This document shows, piece by piece, positions 13,904-23,488 of a stretch of DNA of 29,213 nucleotides (position 1 is the stretch's first letter; each line of letters begins with the position of its first letter). The notes under the pieces are model-generated. The model saw only the letters and a list, made by a program, of their open reading frames with translations, did no database searches and was not told the DNA's origin. Source of the stretch: Pararhizobium sp. YC-54 (lineage in GTDB: Bacteria > Pseudomonadota > Alphaproteobacteria > Rhizobiales > Rhizobiaceae); NCBI RefSeq assembly GCF_025847205.1, contig NZ_JAOYTH010000028.1:1-29213 (forward strand). The letters run 5' to 3'. The position numbers and the translations under genes are program-made.

Positions 13904-14329
13904 TTATGCGGCGTCTGCAGCTTCTGCTTCGGCAGCAACGCGTGCGATGTCCTTGGCGCCCTTGGCCGAGGTGTCGCGGTCGACGAATTCAATAACAGCC
14001 AGAGCCGCATTGTCGCCGTGGCGGAAGCCAGCCTTCATGATGCGCAGGTAGCCGCCGTTGCGGGTTGCGTAACGGGTTGCGATGGCATCGAACAGCTTGC
14101 CGACGACGGCAACGTCGCGGATCTGCGAGATGGCCTGGCGGCGGGCATGAAGGTCGCCCTTCTTGCCGAGGGTGACGAGCTTCTCGACGATCGGACGGAT
14201 TTCCTTTGCCTTCGGCAGGGTCGTGACGATCTGCTCATGTTCGATGAGCGAAGCAGCCATATTGGCGAACATTGCCTTGCGGTGGCTGGCGGTTCTGTTC
14301 AGCTTGCGGCCGGCTTTCTGGTGGCGCAT
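13904..14329 (-). CDS. rplQ: 50S ribosomal protein L17
   Basis: The 141-aa protein starts [34 protein letters not shown], the L17 signature, followed by [24 protein letters not shown]. An Ala/Glu-rich tail extends beyond the E. coli length, as usual in alphaproteobacteria. L17 binds 23S rRNA near the exit tunnel. AAGGAG lies seven bases before the ATG. It is the last gene of the alpha operon; the 121-bp gap to rpoA holds an AAAGGCAGG/CTTGCCTTT hairpin (14421-14443). Confidence 0.98.
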   Translation of the reverse strand: MRHQKAGRKLNRTASHRKAMFANMAASLIEHEQIVTTLPKAKEIRPIVEKLVTLGKKGDLHARRQAISQIRDVAVVGKLFDAIATRYATRNGGYLRIMKAGFRHGDNAALAVIEFVDRDTSAKGAKDIARVAAEAEAADAA

Positions 14330-14450
14330 TGCTATTCTCCTTTAGGTGCAGGTGACCTTTTTCTTGATAGGTCCTGCCGTTTCCTGGCACATACAGGCAT
14401 CTGCCTGCTGTTTGACTGGGAAAGGCAAGTTATACCTGCCTTTTGTTTGT

Positions 14451-15461
14451 TCAGTACTGGTCTTCGTAGCGCTTGGCGAGATCTTCGATGTTCTCGGGCG
14501 GCCATGCGGGCACTTCCATGCCGAGGTGCAGGCCCATGGAAGCGAGAACTTCCTTGATTTCGTTCAGCGACTTGCGGCCAAAGTTCGGAGTGCGAAGCAT
14601 TTCGGCTTCGGTCTTCTGAATGAGGTCGCCGATATAGACGATGTTGTCGTTCTTCAGGCAGTTGGCCGAACGGACGGAGAGTTCCAGTTCGTCGACCTTC
14701 TTCAGGAGTGCCGGGTTGAACGCCAGTTCGGTAACGGCTTCTTCTTCGGCTTCCTTCTGCGGTTCGTCGAAGTTGACGAAAACGCCGAGCTGGTCCTGAA
14801 GGATGCGGGCCGCGAATGCGACTGCATCTTCACCGGTGACGGAACCATCGGTCTCGATCTGCATCGACAGCTTGTCGTAGTCGAGAACCTGGCCTTCACG
14901 GGTGTTTTCCACCTTGTAGGACACTTTCTTGACCGGCGAATACAGGCTGTCGACCGGGATGAGGCCGATCGGCGCGTCTTCCGAACGGTTGCGGTCTGCA
15001 GGCACGTAGCCCTTGCCGTTGTTGACGGTGAACTCCATGCGGATCTCGGCGCCCTCGTCGAGGGTGCAGATCACATGGTTCGGGTTGAGGATTTCGATAT
15101 CGCCAACCGTCTGGATGTCACCGGCGGTCACAACGCCCGGACCCTGCTTGCGCACGACCATGCGCTTTGCGTCATCGCCATCCATCTTGATGGCGATTTC
15201 CTTGATGTTGAGCACGATGTCCGTCACGTCTTCCCGCACACCCGGGATCGAGGAGAACTCGTGCAGGACGCCGTCGATCTGCACTGCGGTGACCGCAGCG
15301 CCGCGAAGCGACGACAGAAGAACGCGGCGAAGCGCGTTGCCGAGGGTGAGGCCAAAGCCACGCTCCAGCGGCTCGGCAACAAGGCTGACCTTGGTGCGGC
15401 CGGAGGACGCGAACTCAACCTTGTTCGGCTTGATCAGTTCCTGCCAGTTTTTCTGAATCAT
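14451..15461 (-). CDS. rpoA: DNA-directed RNA polymerase subunit alpha
   Basis: The 336-aa subunit starts [14 protein letters not shown]. The N-terminal domain (to about 235) carries the dimerisation and assembly region with [17 protein letters not shown]. The C-terminal domain (about 250-325) has [16 protein letters not shown], whose Arg in SVRSAN corresponds to E. coli R265 that contacts UP-element DNA, and [14 protein letters not shown]. It nucleates RNA polymerase assembly. ATG 15461 is used, with GAAGG upstream; the longer open frame to 15539 runs through the leader hairpin and is not real. It is followed by rplQ. Confidence 0.98.
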   Translation of the reverse strand: MIQKNWQELIKPNKVEFASSGRTKVSLVAEPLERGFGLTLGNALRRVLLSSLRGAAVTAVQIDGVLHEFSSIPGVREDVTDIVLNIKEIAIKMDGDDAKRMVVRKQGPGVVTAGDIQTVGDIEILNPNHVICTLDEGAEIRMEFTVNNGKGYVPADRNRSEDAPIGLIPVDSLYSPVKKVSYKVENTREGQVLDYDKLSMQIETDGSVTGEDAVAFAARILQDQLGVFVNFDEPQKEAEEEAVTELAFNPALLKKVDELELSVRSANCLKNDNIVYIGDLIQKTEAEMLRTPNFGRKSLNEIKEVLASMGLHLGMEVPAWPPENIEDLAKRYEDQY

Positions 15462-15560
15462 ATGTTTTGCCTTCTGTTCGTTGCCACCATTCAATCGTGG
15501 CAACCGAGCCTTGAAGCGCCGGGAGAGGTTGCCCCTCACCGGCTGGATGAATGCGTAAAC

Positions 15561-15950
15561 TTAAACGCGGCGCTTCTTGCGCGGGCGGCAGCCATTGTGC
15601 GGGATCGGGGTCACGTCACGGATCGAGGTGATCATGAAGCCGGCAGCCTGCAGGGCGCGCAGAGCCGATTCGCGGCCGGAACCCGGGCCGCAAACTTCGA
15701 CTTCGAGCGTCTTCATGCCGTGTTCCTGGGCCTTCTTGGCCGCGTCTTCAGCAGCCATCTGGGCTGCGAACGGGGTCGACTTGCGCGAACCCTTGAAGCC
15801 CTTGGAACCAGCCGAAGACCAGGCAATCGCGTTGCCCTGGGCGTCGGTGATGGTGATCATCGTGTTGTTGAACGACGAGTTGACGTGCGCAACGCCCGTG
15901 GAAATGTTTTTCCGCTCGCGGCGGCGAACGCGTGTGGCTTCCTTGGCCAT
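15561..15950 (-). CDS. rpsK: 30S ribosomal protein S11
   Basis: The 129-aa protein starts [40 protein letters not shown] and ends [14 protein letters not shown], both diagnostic of S11, a platform protein near the mRNA exit. Length matches E. coli S11 (129). AAAGG lies seven bases before ATG 15950. Its 239-bp upstream gap is unusually long for this operon and holds a terminator-like hairpin and a repeated 25-base element. Confidence 0.98.
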   Translation of the reverse strand: MAKEATRVRRRERKNISTGVAHVNSSFNNTMITITDAQGNAIAWSSAGSKGFKGSRKSTPFAAQMAAEDAAKKAQEHGMKTLEVEVCGPGSGRESALRALQAAGFMITSIRDVTPIPHNGCRPRKKRRV

Positions 15951-15978
15951 GGGTATACCTTTCGTTGATCTCTGCACC

Positions 15979-16107
15979 GCCGTAACACCAGCGGCTCCAC
16001 CGGGCGGAGGAAAAACCCCTGCCCTGAATTTTCAAGTCATGCGCGAACGGACGAATCCGGCCTGCGCGGCGATATCGTCACTGCCGTAACTCCAGCAGCT
16101 CCACCGG
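15979..16107 (-). repeat. Imperfect direct repeat in the rpsK leader
   Basis: A 25-base unit at 15979-16003 recurs at 16083-16107 with 23 matches; its shared core on the + strand is GCCGTAAC followed by CCAGC and GCTCCACCGG. The units are 104 bp apart in the non-coding leader of rpsK, 30-155 bp before the start codon. Function unknown. Confidence 0.75.
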
Positions 16108-16138
16108 AGGGACGCAAAGCGCGCCCATCCGAAACCAC

Positions 16139-16167
16139 AAAAGAGGCCGGCGCCGAGCGCCAGCCTC
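16139..16167 (-). terminator. Terminator-like hairpin between rpsM and rpsK
   Basis: On the - strand GAGGCTGGCGC/GCGCCGGCCTC forms an 11-bp stem (one G-U) with a 3-base loop, followed directly by TTTT (16142-16139). It begins about 23 bp after the rpsM stop. By sequence it is a full intrinsic terminator, yet rpsK, rpoA and rplQ lie downstream, so it either attenuates or marks a transcription unit boundary. Confidence 0.8.
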
Positions 16168-16189
16168 CGCATTTCCCAGTTCAGGGAAA

Positions 16190-16558
16190 TTACTTCTTCT
16201 TACCAGCAATCGCCTTTGCCGGACCCTTGCGGGTGCGGGCATTGGTGTGCGTGCGCTGACCGCGAACAGGCAGCGAACGGCGATGGCGCAGACCGCGGTA
16301 GCAGCCCAGGTCCATCAGACGCTTGATGTTCATCGAGGTCTCGCGACGCAGGTCGCCTTCAACCTGATAATCGCGGTCGATGGTTTCGCGGATCTGAAGA
16401 ACTTCAGCATCCGTCAATTGGTGCACACGACGTTCAGCCGGGATACCGACCTTCTCGACGATTTCCTGTGCGAACTTCGCTCCGATCCCGTGAATGTAAC
16501 GAAGCGCGATTACTACGCGCTTGCTCGTCGGGATGTTGACGCCAGCGATACGTGCCAC
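16190..16558 (-). CDS. rpsM: 30S ribosomal protein S13
   Basis: The 122-aa protein begins at GTG 16558 and reads [25 protein letters not shown] after the initiator, the S13 helix-two-turn-helix region, and ends [20 protein letters not shown]13 sits in the 30S head and contacts tRNA and L5. GGAG lies seven bases upstream. The longer open frame to 16651 has no sensible start. It follows adk after about 225 bp. Confidence 0.97.
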   Translation of the reverse strand: MARIAGVNIPTSKRVVIALRYIHGIGAKFAQEIVEKVGIPAERRVHQLTDAEVLQIRETIDRDYQVEGDLRRETSMNIKRLMDLGCYRGLRHRRSLPVRGQRTHTNARTRKGPAKAIAGKKK

Positions 16559-16784
16559 GCCTGTTCTCCTTGCTTCCAGTTGCCATCCGGCAATAGGTGC
16601 TTCGTTATGCAGCCTTTGAGGGGCCGACTGTGAAAGTTCTGTTCGGAACACGTCAAAAGAATCGCGCCCGGACTTCGTCTTTGAAATCCGCGCCGATCCC
16701 TAGCATGCTGCGAGTTAGCGCGGTCTTTGAAGGAATCGACTGTAAAAGTCAACTCCCCGGCAGTCCTTTTTCAAGAACTGCCTT

Positions 16785-17381
16785 TTAGGCGTCAGCCGAA
16801 GCCGATGCCAGAATTGCGTTGATCTGGGAGGTAACGGTCTCAACCGGCGCCATGCCATCAACTGTCTTCAACTCGCCGGTTACAGCATAGTGCTGCGACA
16901 GCGGCGCCGTCTTCTCGCGATATTCAACAAGACGCTTCTTGAATGCTTCCGGATTGTCGTCGGAACGAACCTTGCCGCCAGCGGCAAGGGTTTCTGCTAC
17001 GCGATTCTCGATGCGCCGTACAAGCGCATCTTCATCCACCTTCAGTTCGATAACCGCATCGAGCCGCAACCCCTTGCCGGCAAGCATCCTGCCAAGGGCA
17101 ACAGCCTGCGGAACGGTGCGCGGATAGCCATCGAGAATGAAGCCTTTCGCACAGTCGGCCGAATCGATCCGGTCGGAAACGATCTCGTTGACAATCTCGT
17201 CGGAAACGAGCTGGCCAGCATCCATGACAGCCTTGGCGCGCTTACCGACGTCCGTCTCGGCCTGGACGGCCGCCCGCAGCATATCACCCGTGGAAAGCTG
17301 CGGAATGCCGTATTTTTCCGTCAGAAGCTTGGCCTGTGTTCCTTTGCCAGCACCCGGCGGTCCTAAAAATATTAGTCTCAT
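16785..17381 (-). CDS. adk: Adenylate kinase
   Basis: The 198-aa enzyme converts ATP and AMP into two ADP. It shows the P-loop [12 protein letters not shown], the AMP-binding region [21 protein letters not shown] and [11 protein letters not shown]. The LID is short and lacks the four zinc-ligand cysteines, the usual form in Gram-negative bacteria. The ATG overlaps the secY stop (ATGA), so it is translationally coupled to secY as in many bacteria. About 225 bp of non-coding sequence separates it from rpsM. Confidence 0.98.
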   Translation of the reverse strand: MRLIFLGPPGAGKGTQAKLLTEKYGIPQLSTGDMLRAAVQAETDVGKRAKAVMDAGQLVSDEIVNEIVSDRIDSADCAKGFILDGYPRTVPQAVALGRMLAGKGLRLDAVIELKVDEDALVRRIENRVAETLAAGGKVRSDDNPEAFKKRLVEYREKTAPLSQHYAVTGELKTVDGMAPVETVTSQINAILASASADA

Positions 17382-18718
17382 CGGCCCCTCTTTCCTCCAC
17401 GCAGCTTTGATTTCTTGATCAGCCCCTCATACTGCTGGGCAATCAGGTGACCCTGTATCTGTGCTACAGTATCAAGGGTAACGCTGACAACAATCAAAAG
17501 CGACGTACCACCAAGGTAGAACGGCACGCCGGTCTGCGCGATCATGACTTCGGGCAGAATGCAGACGAACATCAGGTAGATCGCGCCGAGTACGGTGATG
17601 CGCGTCAGCACGTAGTCGATGTATTCGGCGGTGCGTTCACCCGGGCGGATACCGAGGATGAAGCCGCCATGCTTCTTCAGATTGTCGGCCGTGTCCTTCG
17701 GGTTGAAAACGATAGCCGTGTAGAAGAAGGCAAAGAACGCAATCATGCCGCCGTAGAGCACCATGTAGAGCGGTTGGCCGTGGCCAAGCGCTGCAACGAT
17801 CGTGGTCGCCCAGGATGGCAGCGCCGCACTGTTGGCAAAGCCTGCAAGCGTGGCCGGCAGCAGGAGAAGCGACGACGCGAAGATGGCGGGGATAACGCCG
17901 GCAGTGTTCAGCTTCAGCGGCAGATGCGAGGTGTCGCCCTGGAACATCTTGTTGCCGACCTGTCGCTTCGGATACTGGATCAAAAGCCTCCGCTGGGCGC
18001 GCTCGACGAAGACGATAAGCGCGATCACGGCAACGATCATGACGATGATGGCGAGAATGAGCGGCGTCGACAGAGCGCCGGTACGGCCAAGTTCGAGCGT
18101 GCCGGCAAGCGCTGTCGGCAGATGAGCGACGATACCGGCAAAGATGATCAGTGAGATACCGTTACCGATGCCGCGCGAGGTAATCTGCTCGCCGAGCCAC
18201 ATCAGGAACATCGTGCCGCCAAGCAGCGAAATAACGGTCGAGATACGGAAGAACCAGCCCGCATCGACGACGAGACCGTTGCCGCTTTCGAGACCGACTG
18301 CAATGCCATAGGCCTGCAGCGTGCCGAGCAGCACCGTGCCGTAGCGCGTGTACTGGTTGATGACCTTGCGGCCCTGCTCGCCTTCCTTCTTCAACTGCTC
18401 AAGCGACGGAACCACGGAGGTCATCAGCTGAACGATGATGGAGGCGGAAATGTAAGGCATGATGCCGAGGGCGAAGATCGCCATGCGCTCGACGGCGCCA
18501 CCCGAAAACATGTTGAAGAGGCCGAGGATACCACCGCTCTGCCCGGCAAACGCCTGCGCAAAAGCTTCCGGGTTCAGGCCTGGCAGCGGAATATAGGTAC
18601 CGAGGCGATAAACCAGAAGCGCGCCAAGGGTGAACCAGAGGCGGCGTTTCAGATCTTCAGCTTTTGCAAAAGTCGCAAAATTCAGGTTGGAGGCGAGCTG
18701 TTCCGCTGCAGAAGCCAT
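17378..18718 (-). CDS. secY: Protein translocase subunit SecY
   Basis: The 446-aa inner-membrane channel protein has ten hydrophobic segments. Family landmarks are [13 protein letters not shown] near the N-terminus, the plug and helix-2 region [27 protein letters not shown], the cytoplasmic loop [31 protein letters not shown], and [21 protein letters not shown] at the C-terminus. It forms the Sec pore with SecE and SecG. GGAG precedes the ATG by seven bases. A 240-bp gap with a terminator-like hairpin separates it from rplO, so it may also have its own promoter. Confidence 0.98.
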   Translation of the reverse strand: MASAAEQLASNLNFATFAKAEDLKRRLWFTLGALLVYRLGTYIPLPGLNPEAFAQAFAGQSGGILGLFNMFSGGAVERMAIFALGIMPYISASIIVQLMTSVVPSLEQLKKEGEQGRKVINQYTRYGTVLLGTLQAYGIAVGLESGNGLVVDAGWFFRISTVISLLGGTMFLMWLGEQITSRGIGNGISLIIFAGIVAHLPTALAGTLELGRTGALSTPLILAIIVMIVAVIALIVFVERAQRRLLIQYPKRQVGNKMFQGDTSHLPLKLNTAGVIPAIFASSLLLLPATLAGFANSAALPSWATTIVAALGHGQPLYMVLYGGMIAFFAFFYTAIVFNPKDTADNLKKHGGFILGIRPGERTAEYIDYVLTRITVLGAIYLMFVCILPEVMIAQTGVPFYLGGTSLLIVVSVTLDTVAQIQGHLIAQQYEGLIKKSKLRGGKRGR

Positions 18719-18913
18719 GCAATTCTCCGCGTAGCCAGTTCGGAACCCGCGGGGAAACCCGGTCAGATCCGGAAAAAAGCTATCTTCTTTTTATGAAAAC
18801 CGGCTTGGAAACGACTGCAACTGCAATCACGCGCCTCACCGTAGTTCCCGATCAATATTCTGCCGCACCGGACGAATCCGGCTGTGCAATCCGTGAGGCT
18901 CTCATATGGGAGC

Positions 18914-18944
18914 AAAACCGCCCGGTGTGAAGCACCCCGGGCGG
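18914..18944 (-). terminator. Terminator-like hairpin between rplO and secY
   Basis: On the - strand CCGCCCGG (18944-18937) and CCGGGCGG (18925-18918) form a perfect 8-bp stem with an 11-base loop, followed by TTTTGC. It starts 15 bp after the rplO stop. A second, smaller hairpin with a UUCG loop (CCGGA-TTCG-TCCGG, 18881-18868) lies further into the secY leader. Confidence 0.8.
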
Positions 18945-18959
18945 CTCATCAGCAACTAA

Positions 18960-19430
18960 TTATTCAGCAGCGCCCGAAAGCAGCTTGATCGAACCGCCAG
19001 CCTTTTCGATCTTTTCGATCGCAGGCTTGGAAGCGCCGGCAACTTCGATCGTTACCTTTGCCTTCAGTTCGCCATCGGCCAGAACGCGAACGCCGTCCTT
19101 GGCGCGGCGGATAACGCCGGCAGCCGTCAGGGCAGCAGCATCGACGGTCTTGGAAGCATCAAGCTTCTTGGCGTCGATTGCGGTCTGGATACGGCCGAGC
19201 GACACAACAACAAAGTCCGAACGGAAGATGTTGTTGAAGCCGCGCTTCGGCAGACGGCGGTAGATTGGCATCTGGCCGCCTTCGAAGCCGTTGATGGCAA
19301 CGCCCGAACGAGCCTTCTGACCCTTGACACCGCGACCGGCAGTCTTGCCGGATCCGGAGCCGATACCACGGCCGAGACGCTTGCGGTTCTTGGTCGAACC
19401 TTCGTTGTCTTTGATTTCATTCAGTTTCAT
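18960..19430 (-). CDS. rplO: 50S ribosomal protein L15
   Basis: The 156-aa protein starts [43 protein letters not shown], the Gly/Arg/Lys-rich extended N-terminus of L15, followed by the globular domain with [16 protein letters not shown]15 threads into 23S rRNA. GAGGGGG lies eight bases before the ATG. It is 13 bp from rpmD. Confidence 0.98.
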   Translation of the reverse strand: MKLNEIKDNEGSTKNRKRLGRGIGSGSGKTAGRGVKGQKARSGVAINGFEGGQMPIYRRLPKRGFNNIFRSDFVVVSLGRIQTAIDAKKLDASKTVDAAALTAAGVIRRAKDGVRVLADGELKAKVTIEVAGASKPAIEKIEKAGGSIKLLSGAAE

Positions 19431-19443
19431 GATGGTATCCCCC

Positions 19444-19647
19444 TCACTTCTCGTCGACGACGCGAACGAGGTGCTGGACGGCCCGGATCATGCCACGAAC
19501 GGAAGGAGTGTCTTCCAGAACGCTAACCCGGTGCATCTTGTTGAGACCGAGACCGATCAGCGTTGCGCGCTGGACGGCTGGGCGGCGAATGGGGCTGCCG
19601 ATCTGTTCGACCGCAACCGTCTTCTTTGCAACTTCTTTCTTAGCCAT
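19444..19647 (-). CDS. rpmD: 50S ribosomal protein L30
   Basis: The 67-aa protein contains [42 protein letters not shown], the L30 fold core (G-S-I-R-QR-TL-GLGL-K). AAGGGAG lies eight bases upstream of the ATG. It sits in the standard rpsE-rpmD-rplO order with short gaps of 13 bp on each side. Confidence 0.97.
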   Translation of the reverse strand: MAKKEVAKKTVAVEQIGSPIRRPAVQRATLIGLGLNKMHRVSVLEDTPSVRGMIRAVQHLVRVVDEK

Positions 19648-19660
19648 TGTTCAGGCTCCC

Positions 19661-20230
19661 TTATTCTTCGGAAGCAACGCCGGCGGATACGCGGCGGCTC
19701 TGCAGAGTGGCATACTTCATGCCGCGCTGAGCTGCGATATCCTTCGGGTGCATCTGGCTCTTCAGGGCGTCGAACGTGGCGCGAATCATGTTGTACGGGT
19801 TCGAAGAACCAGTCGACTTCGCAACAACGTCATGCATGCCGAGCGTTTCGAAAACGGCGCGCATCGGACCGCCGGCGATGATACCGGTACCGGCCTTGGC
19901 GGCACGCAGCAGAACCTTGCCTGCGCCGTGACGGCCATGAACGTCGTGATGAAGCGTGCGGCCCGAGCGCAGCGGAACGAAGATCAGTTCGCGCTTGGCA
20001 GCTTCGGTGGCCTTGCGGATGGCTTCCGGCACTTCACGTGCCTTGCCATGACCGAAGCCAACACGGCCCTTCTGGTCGCCGACGACGACGAGAGCAGCAA
20101 AGCCGAAACGACGGCCGCCCTTGACGACTTTTGCGACGCGGTTGATTGCTACGAGCTTGTCAACGAATTCGCTGTCGCGCTCCTCGCGGTTCTGGCGATC
20201 GTCGCGAGAACCTCTTTTTTCTTGTGCCAT
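19661..20230 (-). CDS. rpsE: 30S ribosomal protein S5
   Basis: The 189-aa protein has the S5 double-stranded RNA-binding-like domain ([37 protein letters not shown]) and the C-terminal domain with [36 protein letters not shown]5 contributes to decoding fidelity. A charged N-terminal extension ([20 protein letters not shown]) is typical of rhizobia. AAAGGAAAAGGA precedes the ATG. A 135-bp gap with a strong terminator-like hairpin separates it from rplR. Confidence 0.98.
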   Translation of the reverse strand: MAQEKRGSRDDRQNREERDSEFVDKLVAINRVAKVVKGGRRFGFAALVVVGDQKGRVGFGHGKAREVPEAIRKATEAAKRELIFVPLRSGRTLHHDVHGRHGAGKVLLRAAKAGTGIIAGGPMRAVFETLGMHDVVAKSTGSSNPYNMIRATFDALKSQMHPKDIAAQRGMKYATLQSRRVSAGVASEE

Positions 20231-20274
20231 TGTCCTTTTCCTTTTTCTTTTCCGGGTGCAATCGGCAGATTGAC

Positions 20275-20312
20275 AAAAAGTCGCCCCGCCCCCTTCAGGG
20301 AGCGGAAGCGAC
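20275..20312 (-). terminator. Terminator-like hairpin between rplR and rpsE
   Basis: On the - strand an outer stem GTCGC/GCGAC plus an inner 8-bp stem CCGCTCCC/GGGGGCGG with a TGAA loop is followed directly by TTTTT (20279-20275). It lies only 45 bases before rpsE, leaving little room for a separate promoter. A smaller CGCTT/AAGCG hairpin and a near-palindrome GTCCGGACATGTCTGGAC precede it. Confidence 0.8.
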
Positions 20313-20365
20313 GCGCTTATAAAAGCGTTTCGATGATCCGTCCAGACATGTCCGGACAGATATCA

Positions 20366-20728
20366 TCAGAAGTTCAGGCCACCCTCGCGGGCTGCCTCGG
20401 CGAGCGCCTTGACGCGGCCGTGATAGATGAAGGCGCCACGGTCAAAGACAACGTCCTTGACACCAGCCTTCGAGGCGCGCTCTGCGAGGAGCTTGCCAAC
20501 GGCAGCAGCGGCTGCCGTGTCAGCGCCCGTCTTAAGCGACGAACGCAGATCCGTGTCGAGTGTCGAGGCAGACGCAACGGTCTTGCCAGCAACATCATCG
20601 ATAACCTGTGCGTAGATGTTCTTCGACGAGCGATGAACGGACAGGCGCAGACGGCCATTGGCCACTGCCTTGACTTGACGGCGCACGCGAGCGGCGCGAC
20701 GCACAAGTGTATCTTTCCTTGTAGCCAT
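20366..20728 (-). CDS. rplR: 50S ribosomal protein L18
   Basis: The 120-aa protein begins with a basic tail ([21 protein letters not shown]), followed by [20 protein letters not shown] and ends [28 protein letters not shown], the conserved L18 C-terminus. L18 binds 5S rRNA with L5. AAGGAT lies upstream of the ATG. Only 12 bp separate it from rplF. Confidence 0.98.
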   Translation of the reverse strand: MATRKDTLVRRAARVRRQVKAVANGRLRLSVHRSSKNIYAQVIDDVAGKTVASASTLDTDLRSSLKTGADTAAAAAVGKLLAERASKAGVKDVVFDRGAFIYHGRVKALAEAAREGGLNF

Positions 20729-20740
20729 TTCGCGTGATCC

Positions 20741-21277
20741 TTACTTCTTCTTGCCTTCTTTGCGGACAATCCGCTCGCCGGCATACTTAACGCCCTTGCC
20801 CTTGTAGGGCTCGGGGCCACGGTATTCGCGGATTTCCGCGGCAACCTGGCCGACCTGCTGCTTGTTGATGCCGGTGACGACGATTTCCGTCGGCTTCGGC
20901 ACAGCAATGGAGATGCCTTCAGGAGTCTGATAGACCACGTCATGGCTGAAACCGAGTGCCAGCTGCAGGTTCTTGCCCTGAAGCGACGCGCGGTAACCGA
21001 CGCCGTTGATTTCGAGCTTGCGCTCGAAGCCGTCCTTGACGCCCTTGAAGATGTTTTCGATCATCGTGCGGGACATGCCCCACTTGGAACGAGCATCCTT
21101 GGACTGGTCAACGGGGGTCACCGACACCGCGTTGTTGTCTTCCAGCTTTACGACGACTTCGTCGTTAGCAACGAAGAAGAGTTCGCCTTTCGGGCCCTTT
21201 GCAGTCACTGTCTGGCCATTAACCGTGGCCGTGACACCTGCAGGAACCGGAACGGGCTTTTTACCGATACGAGACAT
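20741..21277 (-). CDS. rplF: 50S ribosomal protein L6
   Basis: The 178-aa protein starts [19 protein letters not shown] and has the two homologous L6 domains. The C-terminal signature [29 protein letters not shown] is complete. L6 lies near the factor-binding site of the 50S subunit. Length agrees with E. coli (177). The Shine-Dalgarno AGGTG is modest. Confidence 0.98.
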   Translation of the reverse strand: MSRIGKKPVPVPAGVTATVNGQTVTAKGPKGELFFVANDEVVVKLEDNNAVSVTPVDQSKDARSKWGMSRTMIENIFKGVKDGFERKLEINGVGYRASLQGKNLQLALGFSHDVVYQTPEGISIAVPKPTEIVVTGINKQQVGQVAAEIREYRGPEPYKGKGVKYAGERIVRKEGKKK

Positions 21278-21318
21278 ATTTCACCTGTCTGTCCGTTATG
21301 GAGATCACTGCTGCCGTA

Positions 21319-21717
21319 TTAGAATACGGAGCAGAGAACCTCGCCACCAACGTTCTGTTCGCGTGCCTGATGATCGGCCATCACACCCTTCGGAGTCGAA
21401 AGGATGGTGATGCCGAGACCGTTCGCGACCTGCGGAATGGACTTGACCGAGACATAAACCCGGCGGCCCGGCTTCGATACGCGGCCGATCTCACGGATCA
21501 CCGACGCACCTTCGTAGTATTTCAGTTCGATATTCAGCTCAGCCTTGCCGTTGCCGAATTCGGTTTCCGAGTAACCGCGGATGTAGCCTTCAGCCTGAAG
21601 GACATCCAGAACGCGTGCGCGCAGCTTGGAAGCCGGAGTGGAAACACTCGACTTGCGGCGTGCAGCACCGTTGCGGATACGGGTGAGCATATCGCCCAGC
21701 GGATCAGTCATTGCCAT
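21319..21717 (-). CDS. rpsH: 30S ribosomal protein S8
   Basis: The 132-aa protein starts [25 protein letters not shown] and ends with the S8 signature [28 protein letters not shown] (GxMTD-A-xxxxGGE-L region). S8 binds helix 21 of 16S rRNA and in E. coli represses the spc operon at the rplE start. I saw no obvious S8-like site there. AAGGAGA lies seven bases before the ATG. Confidence 0.98.
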   Translation of the reverse strand: MAMTDPLGDMLTRIRNGAARRKSSVSTPASKLRARVLDVLQAEGYIRGYSETEFGNGKAELNIELKYYEGASVIREIGRVSKPGRRVYVSVKSIPQVANGLGITILSTPKGVMADHQAREQNVGGEVLCSVF

Positions 21718-21729
21718 GTACCCGTCTCC

Positions 21730-22035
21730 TTACCAGCTCGACTTAACAATGCCCGGCACCTTGCCGAAATTGCCAAGTTCACGAAGCGCAATACGCGACA
21801 TCTTGAGTTTGCGATAATATGCGCGCGGACGACCCGTTACTTCGCAACGGTTGCGAACGCGGGTCTTGGAGCCGTCACGCGGGAGGCTGGCCAGCTTCAG
21901 AGTAGCCTTGAAACGCTCTTCGATCGGAAGAGACTGGTTCATGATGATTGCCTTCAGGGCTGCGCGCTTGGACGCATCCTGGGCAACCGACTTACGGCGG
22001 CGATTGTTCTTTTCAATTGCGCTCGTCTTCGCCAT
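21730..22035 (-). CDS. rpsN: 30S ribosomal protein S14 (zinc-independent form)
   Basis: The 101-aa protein is the long, zinc-free S14: it has a single cysteine ([20 protein letters not shown]) instead of the CxxC-CxxC ribbon, and ends [14 protein letters not shown]. It sits in the 30S head. AAGGAT precedes the ATG. The absence of a second S14 gene here fits constitutive zinc-independent use. Confidence 0.98.
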   Translation of the reverse strand: MAKTSAIEKNNRRRKSVAQDASKRAALKAIIMNQSLPIEERFKATLKLASLPRDGSKTRVRNRCEVTGRPRAYYRKLKMSRIALRELGNFGKVPGIVKSSW

Positions 22036-22066
22036 TCAACTTAATCCTTCTGCTTGTCGTTACGGC

Positions 22067-22627
22067 TTACTGGCGAAACGGGAAGTTGAACTCTGTGAGC
22101 AGAGCGCGTGCTTCGTCGTCGTTCGTTGCCGTCGTGCAAACGATGATGTCCATGCCCCACATCTGATCAACCTTGTCGTAGTTGATCTCCGGGAACACAA
22201 TGTGTTCCTTGACACCCATGGCGAAGTTGCCACGGCCGTCAAAGCTCTTCGGATTCAGGCCGCGGAAATCTCGAACGCGCGGAAGCGCGATGTTGATCAG
22301 GCGGTCCAGGAATTCGTACATGCGAACGCCGCGCAGGGTAACCTTTGCACCGATCGGCATGCCTTCGCGCAGCTTGAAGCCGGCGATGGAGGTGCGGGCC
22401 TTGGTGATGACCGGCTTCTGACCAGCGATGGCTGCGAGGTCTGCTGCAGCAACCGTAGGCTTCTTCGAATCAGCCGTCGATTCGCCAACACCCATGTTGA
22501 TGACGATCTTGTCGAGACGCGGGATCTGCATGACGTTTGCGTAGGAGAACTTCTCCTGCATCGCCTTGGTGATGCGCTCAACATATTCCGTCTTCAGACG
22601 GGGCTCATACTTCTTGGTGTCAGCCAT
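22067..22627 (-). CDS. rplE: 50S ribosomal protein L5
   Basis: The 186-aa protein starts [19 protein letters not shown] and contains [43 protein letters not shown] and the C-terminal [24 protein letters not shown]5 binds 5S rRNA and contacts S13. Its start lies inside rplX (8-base overlap) with GGGAG five bases upstream, so translation is coupled. An earlier in-frame start at 22654 is not needed. Confidence 0.98.
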   Translation of the reverse strand: MADTKKYEPRLKTEYVERITKAMQEKFSYANVMQIPRLDKIVINMGVGESTADSKKPTVAAADLAAIAGQKPVITKARTSIAGFKLREGMPIGAKVTLRGVRMYEFLDRLINIALPRVRDFRGLNPKSFDGRGNFAMGVKEHIVFPEINYDKVDQMWGMDIIVCTTATNDDEARALLTEFNFPFRQ

Positions 22628-22931
22628 CGATCGACACTCCCGAACGCTTTGCAACGCGAACCTTCTTGTCGCCGTCGATCTTGAAACCGACGCGGGTCGG
22701 CTTGCCGTCCTTGGGGTCGGCGATCGCGATGTTCGACAGGTGAATCGACGCTTCCTTGTTGATGATGCCGGCTTCCTGGCTCTGGGTCTGGCGCTGGTGA
22801 CGCTTCACCATGTTGACGCCACGCACAACAGCCCGGTCTTCCTTAGGCAGAACCTGGAGAACTTCCCCAGAACGACCCTTGTCCTTGCCGGTCAATACGA
22901 CGACCTTGTCGCCCTTGCGAATCTTTTGCAT
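22620..22931 (-). CDS. rplX: 50S ribosomal protein L24
   Basis: The 103-aa protein starts [45 protein letters not shown], the KOW motif of L24. It ends [14 protein letters not shown]24 is an early assembly initiator on 23S rRNA. AAGGAG lies seven bases before the ATG. It overlaps rplE by eight bases. Confidence 0.98.
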   Translation of the reverse strand: MQKIRKGDKVVVLTGKDKGRSGEVLQVLPKEDRAVVRGVNMVKRHQRQTQSQEAGIINKEASIHLSNIAIADPKDGKPTRVGFKIDGDKKVRVAKRSGVSIDG

Positions 22932-22943
22932 CTCAATCGCTCC

Positions 22944-23312
22944 TTACAGTACTTCTGGAGCCAGCGAGATGATCTTCATGTGGTTCTTGGCGCGAAGTTC
23001 GCGCGGAACCGGTCCGAAGATACGGGTGCCGATCGGCTCTTTCTTGTTGTCGATAAGAACAGCTGCGTTGTTATCGAACCGGATGACGCTGCCGTCCGGA
23101 CGACGGATGTCCTTGGCGGTGCGAACGACAACCGCCTTCATCACATCACCCTTCTTGACGCGGCCGCGCGGAATAGCTTCCTTGATCGAAACGACGATAA
23201 TGTCGCCGACCGAAGCGTACTTGCGCTTGGAGCCGCCCAGCACCTTGATGCACATGACACGACGTGCGCCGGAATTATCCGCCACGTCGAGGTTTGTTTG
23301 CATCTGAATCAT
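22944..23312 (-). CDS. rplN: 50S ribosomal protein L14
   Basis: The 122-aa protein starts [27 protein letters not shown] and ends [18 protein letters not shown] ([19 protein letters not shown]), diagnostic of L14, which binds the subunit interface. Length equals the usual 122. The start is ATG 23312; an open extension to 23459 runs through the non-coding gap. It is the first gene of the spc segment, after a 238-bp gap from rpsQ. Confidence 0.98.
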   Translation of the reverse strand: MIQMQTNLDVADNSGARRVMCIKVLGGSKRKYASVGDIIVVSIKEAIPRGRVKKGDVMKAVVVRTAKDIRRPDGSVIRFDNNAAVLIDNKKEPIGTRIFGPVPRELRAKNHMKIISLAPEVL

Positions 23313-23462
23313 GTCAGGTCGCCTTCTTGTTGTGACCGGACCGGTTGGGCCAACCTCATCAGATTGAGGGCCCCCTGTTCCAGCTTCTAAATTTCTGTTC
23401 TCGCGCGGGATCGATCGTTGCCAGGGTGGTTTCCCAAACAGGACCTTCCGTGCGCTCAAAGC

Positions 23463-23488
23463 AAAAGAACGCTCGTAGTCGAGCGTCC
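23463..23488 (-). terminator. Terminator at the S10/spc operon boundary
   Basis: On the - strand GGACGCTCG (23488-23480) and CGAGCGTTC (23475-23467) form a 9-bp stem (one G-U) with an ACTA loop, followed by TTTTGC. A larger hairpin (TTTCGCA...TGCGAAA, 23540-23509) lies just before it, right after rpsQ. The site is where the E. coli S10 and spc operons are divided. Confidence 0.82.

Noticed and set aside
14346..15968. Long + strand open frame (540 codons) across rpoA and rpsK
   Set aside because: It is antisense to rpoA and rpsK, crosses two clear genes and shows no protein family features; it is an artefact of GC-rich codon use.
17447..18154. + strand open frame opposite secY
   Set aside because: Composition is that of a reverse-complemented membrane protein gene; no Shine-Dalgarno and no recognisable domain.
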